The notes under the pieces are model-generated. The model worked only from the letters and a program-made list of their open reading frames with translations, had not been told where the DNA came from and did no database searches. DNA of 11,907 nucleotides from CAZJBP01 sp964544115 (GTDB lineage Bacteria; Verrucomicrobiota; Kiritimatiellia; UBA8416; JADHWI01), in the NCBI GenBank assembly GCA_964544115.1, contig CAZJBP010000116.1:1-11907 (forward strand), given 5' to 3'. Each line of letters starts with the position of its first letter. Position 1 is the first letter of the stretch. Made by a program: the position numbers and the translations under genes. This document shows positions 6,605-11,907 of this stretch, piece after piece.

Positions 6605-8287
6605 TCAGAACTGATAGTCGAACCAATCGACATCGATATGGCCGCTCTCGGCCAGGTTGTTAAAGGTGTAGATCCCGACGATGTCGCCGCGATAATTCGC
6701 GCCGACGAGGGTATAGGCCTCGCCCAGCGGGGCGAACGTCTCGCCGTCCGTGCTGAACGAAAAGACACACTGATCGTCAAATCCAGCCGCCGAGCGCAGC
6801 CAGAGGGCGGATGCGCCCCGGGCGAGCGCGGGGCCCTGGGCGGGCGCATCGCCCTTGTTGAAGCGCATCGCCAGCCCGGCGTCGGACTTGAACACGGCGA
6901 TCGACGCCGAGGTGCCGCCAGGCCCAAAGTGAACCAGCCCGGCTTCCTGGCCTTCAGCCATGCCGGCCAGCTCGATCCTGACGGTGACCTGCGTCAGATC
7001 GCGGCGGGTATGGCGCTGACAGATCACATTGCCTGTCTTGAAGAACTTGCCGGGCTCAAGCTGGCGGAAAGCGTGCAGGCGGAGAAAACCCGGGCGCTCG
7101 GTCAGCGACCACTTGTCCGCGCGCGGTTGATGATTCCAGTGCCAGCGCGGATCCAGCACCGGCTTCTTGAAATCATCGCTGCCTTGCGGCCAACAGGTTG
7201 GATGCCCGGCGATGGGCTTCTCCAATTGCCAGCACATCCGGCCGTGGCCATCCTGAACGTCCACACCGGGGACCGGCCAGTCGTCAATCCACGTAACCGG
7301 CAGCAGCTGGGGGAGCCGGCCGTCAGACCAGAAGCGGTTGAACTGGCCCATCCAGAACCAGCGTCCGTCCGGCGTATCCACAAAGCCGCCCTGGCCCGGC
7401 AGCTCCAGGTTTCTGGCGAAGAATTCGTCGCTGTGATCGTTCACCGGGCCGAACTTGAAGACCTCATATGTCCCCGGATCGCCGGGCTTGCCCGGCGTGC
7501 CGTCCGGCTTCGTCCCGTAGATGTGCCTTGACCGGAAGATGTAGGTTCCGCGGCCCTGTCCGTGCTCGAGGAACTCGATGTGCAGAAGATAGTAATAGCC
7601 ATTGCGCTTGAAGATCTTGTTTCCTTCGGTCGAATAGAACGGCAGAAACAACGTGCCGCCTCCCGGGTAGGCGTAGGGCCCTTCGCCTGCGTTCATATGG
7701 TCCACATCGGCATCCAGGAGGCGCGAGCCGTCGGGTGTCATCTCGAAGAGATAGCCGAACCATTTGCTGCCGGGCCGACTGGAGGCCAGGTAGGCCTTGC
7801 CATTGTCGTCCCAGAACGGACACGGATCGGACCATGCCCAGGTGCGCAACGGCTTGCCGTTCTTGTCCTGGATCTGCCGGATCTCCCATGGCCCCGCCGG
7901 GTTCGTCGCCGTACAGACATAGAACCCTTCGCCGCTGAAGCAGTTCACAAACACCCAAAACTTGCCGTTGTGATAGCGCAGAGTTGGAGCAAAGACTCCG
8001 GCGCCATAGCGATCCATGCGGTCCCAGTTGAATTCCGGCGACAGCGCGGAGAGGTCCGGGATCACCGCCCCGATGGTCGTCCAGTTTACGAGATCGCGCG
8101 AATGCAGGATCGGGACGCCGGGCGACATCTGGAAGGTCGAACTCGCCATGTAGTAGTCCTGCCCGACACGAATCGGACAGGGATCGCTGTAATCAAATGC
8201 GAGCACGGGATTGCGATAGGTCCCATCGCCTTGATCCCCGGACCTGCCGGTCTTCTTGTCTGCCACACAACACGTTTGTACGCTCAT
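6605..8287 (-). CDS. GH43-family glycosidase with C-terminal beta-sandwich (beta-xylosidase/alpha-L-arabinofuranosidase type)
   Basis: GH43 enzymes are inverting five-bladed-propeller hydrolases, most often beta-xylosidases or alpha-L-arabinofuranosidases releasing single sugars from oligosaccharides. This 560-residue protein has the propeller over about residues 24-345 and a concanavalin-A-like C-terminal domain, like those of two-domain xylosidases, over about 380-560. The catalytic triad is visible: the base Asp35 in YRNPVL...DYSDPCP, the pKa-modulating Asp154 in WAWSDPCPFWDDNGK, and the acid Glu221 in STEGNKIFKRNGYYYLL. That last motif is usually EGPHIYK, so the residues after the Glu are changed. 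The frame is open up to 8542, but the start at 8287 is preferred: it has a GGAAGG ribosome binding site, the upstream part overlaps RNase HI, and family similarity begins just after it. No signal peptide is seen, which suggests a cytoplasmic enzyme. It follows rnhA by 64 nt in the same direction. Confidence 0.92.
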   Translation of the reverse strand: MSVQTCCVADKKTGRSGDQGDGTYRNPVLAFDYSDPCPIRVGQDYYMASSTFQMSPGVPILHSRDLVNWTTIGAVIPDLSALSPEFNWDRMDRYGAGVFAPTLRYHNGKFWVFVNCFSGEGFYVCTATNPAGPWEIRQIQDKNGKPLRTWAWSDPCPFWDDNGKAYLASSRPGSKWFGYLFEMTPDGSRLLDADVDHMNAGEGPYAYPGGGTLFLPFYSTEGNKIFKRNGYYYLLHIEFLEHGQGRGTYIFRSRHIYGTKPDGTPGKPGDPGTYEVFKFGPVNDHSDEFFARNLELPGQGGFVDTPDGRWFWMGQFNRFWSDGRLPQLLPVTWIDDWPVPGVDVQDGHGRMCWQLEKPIAGHPTCWPQGSDDFKKPVLDPRWHWNHQPRADKWSLTERPGFLRLHAFRQLEPGKFFKTGNVICQRHTRRDLTQVTVRIELAGMAEGQEAGLVHFGPGGTSASIAVFKSDAGLAMRFNKGDAPAQGPALARGASALWLRSAAGFDDQCVFSFSTDGETFAPLGEAYTLVGANYRGDIVGIYTFNNLAESGHIDVDWFDYQF

Positions 8288-8351
8288 GGTTTCTTCCTTC
8301 CTCTCGCGTGGAACCGCAGAACGAAGCGGCAGAAATGCACTTACGAGCCCC

Positions 8352-8879
8352 CTACCCCAAGTTGAGGAGATCGAAGAAGTTTGGCTGGGGCGGCTCCGGC
8401 GCAGCGGGAGTCTCATAGCCCGGATCGGGCGGCAGGTCCACCGCTTGTCGCGCCGCCACCGCGAGTTCGTCGCAGCGGGCGTTCTCCAGGTTGTCGGCGT
8501 GGCCTCTGACCCATACAAACCGCACTTCATGCCGGGCGGCAAGGTCGAGCAGCTCGCCCCATAGGTCGGGATTCAGGGCGGGGTCTTTCCCTTTGTTCCT
8601 CCACCACCCGTTCTGCCGCCACTTCTCTGCGTACCCGCCGTTAAACATGTCCACCACGTATTTGGAGTCGCTGTAGATCGTGACCCTGGACCTGGTTCCG
8701 TTCAAGGCTCGCAGGCCGACGATGGCTCCCAGGATCTCCATGCGATTGTTGGTGGTCCGGCGGAAACCGCCGGATAGCTCCCGCCGCTGTCCATCGCAGA
8801 GCAGGACAACACCGTAGCCGCCAAGACCGGGATTGGGGCTGGCGGCTCCATCGGCGTAGATGGTGATTTCGTCGGACAT
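8352..8879 (-). CDS. rnhA: Ribonuclease HI
   Basis: RNase HI cleaves the RNA strand of RNA-DNA hybrids such as R-loops and primers. The 175-residue protein has all four catalytic carboxylates: Asp10 in IYADGAASPNPG, Glu48 in TTNNRMEI, Asp71 in IYSDSKYV and Asp137 in NARCDELA, plus the loop His127 in WVRGHADN and the basic-protrusion region KWRQNGWWRNKGK (86-98). It is about 20 residues longer than the E. coli enzyme because of a Pro-rich tail ending PQPNFFDLLNLG. The same frame is open to 9440 but overlaps the upstream gene, and family similarity starts at MSDEITIYADG, so the ATG at 8879 is chosen; a GGGGG tract is close upstream. It starts 8 nt after the GH95-like stop, which suggests translational coupling. 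Its presence among CAZyme genes is unusual. Confidence 0.95.
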   Translation of the reverse strand: MSDEITIYADGAASPNPGLGGYGVVLLCDGQRRELSGGFRRTTNNRMEILGAIVGLRALNGTRSRVTIYSDSKYVVDMFNGGYAEKWRQNGWWRNKGKDPALNPDLWGELLDLAARHEVRFVWVRGHADNLENARCDELAVAARQAVDLPPDPGYETPAAPEPPQPNFFDLLNLG

Positions 8880-8887
8880 AACCCCCG

Positions 8888-11800
8888 TCAGATGGGCTCT
8901 TCCAACTCGAGCTTGATGATGGTGTCGATCTTGTCCCTCTGGGCGGCGGGCAGTGAGAGCAGCAAATCGGCGCCCTGCTCCTTGACGCTCACCCGTCCGC
9001 CGGTGAGGCTGGATGCAGCGATGATCTTCTTCGGCAGGGCGGGCAGTCGCAGTTGCTCTCCCGGCCAGTCGAGCACGTGGATGTAGACTACATTGCCCTT
9101 GACCACACTCCCACCCCAGCAGCCAGCGGCAAGAGGTCCACCGCGAAAGCCATAAAGGCTTTCTCCGTACTTCGCCAGCCACGGGCCGCTGGTCTTCAGC
9201 CGGGCAACGTCTTCCGATGTCACCAGCCCGTCCGCCATGGGCGGCAGGCCGAACAGCGAGTTGCGGTCGGCGCAGGCGATGCTCACCAACGTGCGGACGC
9301 GATGGGCTAGCGTGGTCATGTCGATCACATCGACGGCGCGCGACTCCGGCGTCACTTTCAGGGTTTGCAGCCTGCCGTCGCGGTAGACGCCTTCCACGGT
9401 GGTCTGGTACGGCGCGTGCAACTTGAATTCGACGTCCCAATCCTCCGGCCAGGCAGGCAGCAGGTAAATCTGCCGACCGTGGGCCTGGAGCACCATGCTT
9501 TGCAGCCCATTGGCGCTGTTCGCGCCGTGATCGCCATCGGGCGTGTAATCCATCTTGGTTTCCCAGAAGCCCGGGAACCGCGCCCGGGGGTGGCCCGGCT
9601 GCGGCGGCGTGGTGGTGTCGTGGTCGCCGAAACGGTTATCGCCGAACCACGGAAACCGGTCGACAAAGTTCAGGCTGACCAGCTTTGCCGCGGCCTTGGG
9701 CAGCCCGAGATAGGCCGCCTGCATGGGCGATTGCACCCAGCCGCCGGTCTGCCAGCTCTGCGTGTCGGGCGTTCCGTCCAGGCTGAGTTGGCGGACGGCG
9801 AACGACTGCCGGCCGACGGCCAGAAGATCCGGGTTCCAAAGGGTCGCCTCACGGAAAGGATAGACCGCGTACAGTTCCGGCGTTTCATTGATCAACCGGC
9901 CGCTGTACTCGTCGCCCGGAGCCAGCAGCGTCTGACCCTTGATGACCCGCGTGGGCACTGGCGGGGTTTCATCGAGAAGCCTGTGCCACCGCGCCTTGCG
10001 GTCCTTGCCCACCAGTTCTTCGTCAAGCCCCACCAGCTTGCCGAGAAGGTATCGAAGACCGCACACCTCCGTCACCGGATTCGTGACCGGCTGATACGTC
10101 TCCACGGCCCCGGCCGGAGAGATGATCATCTTTCCGCGCGCGTCGCGCCGGGGGAAATGCTGCTCGAAGAACGTGACGAAGGCGTCGGTACAGGGCAGAA
10201 GGACGTCGCGAAGGAAGAGCTGGTCCTGCGTGTGCTCGAAGTAGTCGCACATCATCGCCGGCATCTCGAGGTTGCTGGTGAAGTGAACCTGCAGGTGCTC
10301 GGGGACGGGATACAGGGCCGACACGCCCTTCCAGAGCATTGCCTCGGGCATCACCGCGCCTTCGTGCTTGAACCACGCCTGTGCACGCGACTTGGAAACC
10401 GGCAGGGCCTCGAGCACTGCTTGGAAGACCGACCGCATCAGGTCGAAGTCGCCCCGGGCGATCATCGACCAGTACGGCAACCGCGTATTCTGCCACATGA
10501 TCGGCAGGAATCCCCAATCGCGGTAGTCGGCGTCGACGGCCCCGCCCCGCGGCCCCAGAAAGGCATAGGTGCCTGCGGGCATATCCATCGTGAAGATGGA
10601 GCCGTTGAAGAGCACCGGGAACGCGCCGCGACCGGCGCAGGCCTGAAGAAAGCGCTCGAGGGCGTAGCCCTGGGTGATCGTCCTCGCCTGCTCGCACCCG
10701 CCGACGATGATGCGACTGCGGCGCCAGAAGTCGGCCCACCATTGGCAATGGGCCTTCCATGTCTCGACCGGATCGGCCCGATCCGTCTCCGCAGCCTGGT
10801 CGCGCAGCTGGGCCACCCATGGGTCCATCGTGTCGGCCTGGATGTTCAAAACGTCGATCGCGAGGTCCACGACGCGGGTCGCTGTCGCCGTCGCCAGCGC
10901 GTTGGGCGCCCGGCGCACGAGGCCGGGCCCGCGGGCCAGCGCGCCGAAGGTCCGGTGCAGCAGCGGATCCTGGATGGTCTTCGCCAAACCTCCCGACCCT
11001 TCGCGGGTCAGCTTCTCCGACCAAGAAGACGTTTCGTTGCGGAAGCACCAGAGCAAGCGGTCCTCATGGTCGGCCAGCAGCACGTCCAGCAGCCCGGGCT
11101 GCGCATAGGCCGACGACAGATCCTCCACCTGCCGCTGCGGGCGGATCGACTCCACGGTGACCTGCGCCTCGACCGGCCGATCGCTCCGGCAGTACACGTG
11201 AATGACGGGATGATGGGCGTCAACCCAGACCACGAGCGACACCGCCTCGCCCGCCTTCCCCGCCTCCACGGCGATGCGGGCCTCCTGCAGGTCCAGGGCT
11301 TGACTGAACGGCAGCCCGGGGGCAAAGGGATTGGGGTTTAGCGAGACCCGAATCCTGCCCAGCTTGCGGTTCACGTGGTCACCGTCGAACGCATCGACCT
11401 TGCTGATGTAGAAGAGCAGGTCGCCGCCTTCTTCGACCCAGACGTTCAGGCCGATGTCGCCATTGCCCAGCGGCATCGAGCCCATCGAGTCCTTGCTCGG
11501 CGTGTCCCACGTGACGTTGCTTTGGCTGAGCCAGCCGAGGTCTGAGGACTCGGAACCGCTGCGCCGGATCGGCTCCGGGCTCCCGGCGTCGTTCTTGGCC
11601 GCCAGATCGGCGAGGATGCCAGCCAGTTCATCGGGTCCATCCATCAAGATCACCGGCTTGGTCAGCCCGATTGAACCCGCCGCGTCCGGGAGGGGCACCT
11701 CAATCAGCTGGACATCCGGCATGCGGGCCGCGAGAACCCGCTTCAGACGGTCTCGCGAGGCTGCGTCGACGCCGCCACCGATAGAAACGACATCGTATTC

Positions 11801-11907
11801 GTTTCTCTCCAGCAACTCGACCGCCCGGTCATCCGTGATTGCGCCCTCAGGCTGGATCGGCAGGCCCTGCAGTGAGGCAAGAACCCGCTCCAGCACGTTC
11901 GCATGGC
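8888..11907 (-). CDS. DUF5703/GH95-like glycosidase with an extra N-terminal alpha/beta domain (5' end beyond the window)
   Basis: At least 1002 residues; the frame is open to the right edge, so the true start is outside. From residue about 125 (counted from the GTG at 11896) the protein matches DUF5703 proteins: WDTPSKDSMGSMPLGNGDIG (130-149), NVWVEEGGDLLFYISK and LGRIRVSLNPNPF form the N-terminal beta domain. A helical (alpha/alpha)6-like core follows (LPIMWQNTRLPYWSM), then a GH95-like end: DGDHGANSANGLQSMVLQ around residue 787, corresponding to the GH95 'DGNFG...EML.QSH' segment whose Asp is the catalytic base, and IYLLPAWPEDW. GH95 enzymes are alpha-L-fucosidases or alpha-L-galactosidases; DUF5703 activity is unproven. 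Residues 1-100 are a different domain with a Rossmann- or receiver-like pattern (TDDRAVELL, YDVVSIGGGVDAASR, VQLIEVP), joined by a Gly/Ser/Pro-rich linker. RNase HI and GH43 follow in the same direction. Confidence 0.85.
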   Translation of the reverse strand, partial: HANVLERVLASLQGLPIQPEGAITDDRAVELLERNEYDVVSIGGGVDAASRDRLKRVLAARMPDVQLIEVPLPDAAGSIGLTKPVILMDGPDELAGILADLAAKNDAGSPEPIRRSGSESSDLGWLSQSNVTWDTPSKDSMGSMPLGNGDIGLNVWVEEGGDLLFYISKVDAFDGDHVNRKLGRIRVSLNPNPFAPGLPFSQALDLQEARIAVEAGKAGEAVSLVVWVDAHHPVIHVYCRSDRPVEAQVTVESIRPQRQVEDLSSAYAQPGLLDVLLADHEDRLLWCFRNETSSWSEKLTREGSGGLAKTIQDPLLHRTFGALARGPGLVRRAPNALATATATRVVDLAIDVLNIQADTMDPWVAQLRDQAAETDRADPVETWKAHCQWWADFWRRSRIIVGGCEQARTITQGYALERFLQACAGRGAFPVLFNGSIFTMDMPAGTYAFLGPRGGAVDADYRDWGFLPIMWQNTRLPYWSMIARGDFDLMRSVFQAVLEALPVSKSRAQAWFKHEGAVMPEAMLWKGVSALYPVPEHLQVHFTSNLEMPAMMCDYFEHTQDQLFLRDVLLPCTDAFVTFFEQHFPRRDARGKMIISPAGAVETYQPVTNPVTEVCGLRYLLGKLVGLDEELVGKDRKARWHRLLDETPPVPTRVIKGQTLLAPGDEYSGRLINETPELYAVYPFREATLWNPDLLAVGRQSFAVRQLSLDGTPDTQSWQTGGWVQSPMQAAYLGLPKAAAKLVSLNFVDRFPWFGDNRFGDHDTTTPPQPGHPRARFPGFWETKMDYTPDGDHGANSANGLQSMVLQAHGRQIYLLPAWPEDWDVEFKLHAPYQTTVEGVYRDGRLQTLKVTPESRAVDVIDMTTLAHRVRTLVSIACADRNSLFGLPPMADGLVTSEDVARLKTSGPWLAKYGESLYGFRGGPLAAGCWGGSVVKGNVVYIHVLDWPGEQLRLPALPKKIIAASSLTGGRVSVKEQGADLLLSLPAAQRDKIDTIIKLELEEPI

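Noticed and set aside
8288..8542. 85-residue N-terminal extension of the GH43 gene
   Set aside because: It overlaps the 3' end of RNase HI in another frame, is unusually Arg/Ser-rich, and a well-placed ribosome binding site precedes the inner ATG at 8287.
8880..9440. N-terminal extension of RNase HI to a start at 9440
   Set aside because: It is an out-of-frame reading of the GH95-like gene; RNase HI similarity begins at the ATG at 8879.
9365..11341. 658-codon plus-strand open frame
   Set aside because: It lies entirely antisense to the GH95-like gene, is rich in Arg, His and Pro as expected of an antisense shadow in GC-rich DNA, and has no recognisable domain.

Overview
The window is about 11.9 kb of fairly GC-rich bacterial DNA. 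It reads as a carbohydrate-active-enzyme (CAZyme) locus interrupted by a HipBA-type toxin-antitoxin module. The mix of families (a DUF5703/GH95-like enzyme, GH43, GH172, a LamG plus five-bladed-propeller GH32-like enzyme and a GH2 relic), the lack of visible signal peptides and the short CTTTGTG-type dispersed repeats fit a polysaccharide-degrading member of the Planctomycetes/Verrucomicrobia/Lentisphaerae group or a similar uncultured lineage. That placement is an inference of low certainty: no rRNA or phylogenetic marker gene is present.

Layout from left to right. Positions 1-585 hold no gene I can support. A leftward (minus-strand) unit then runs from 4122 down to 586: a GH172 (formerly DUF2961) enzyme, an 83-codon remnant of a GH2 glycosidase with an in-frame stop, and a LamG/propeller enzyme of the GH32/GH43 superfamily. 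Divergent from it, on the plus strand, is a compact hipB-hipA operon (4533-6173), preceded by a perfect 9-bp inverted repeat with an 8-bp spacer (a likely HipB operator) and followed by a strong intrinsic terminator. Two related copies of a roughly 58-bp repeat, in the same orientation, flank the hipBA module. To the right a second leftward unit runs from beyond the window edge to 6605: a DUF5703/GH95-like protein with an unusual extra N-terminal alpha/beta domain (5' end missing), ribonuclease HI (8 nt downstream), and a two-domain GH43 enzyme.

How it may work together. The five-bladed-propeller enzymes, GH172 and the GH95-like enzyme all point to removal of furanosyl or deoxy-sugar side groups from oligosaccharides. 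GH172 members act on alpha-D-fructofuranosides (difructose dianhydride I) or D-arabinofuranosides; GH43 enzymes are typically beta-xylosidases or alpha-L-arabinofuranosidases. No transporter, sensor or SusC/D-like gene lies in the window, and the proteins whose N-termini are visible look cytoplasmic, so imported oligosaccharides are the more likely substrates. hipBA looks like a self-contained cargo module inserted between the two CAZyme units, and RNase HI is an odd passenger in the right-hand one.
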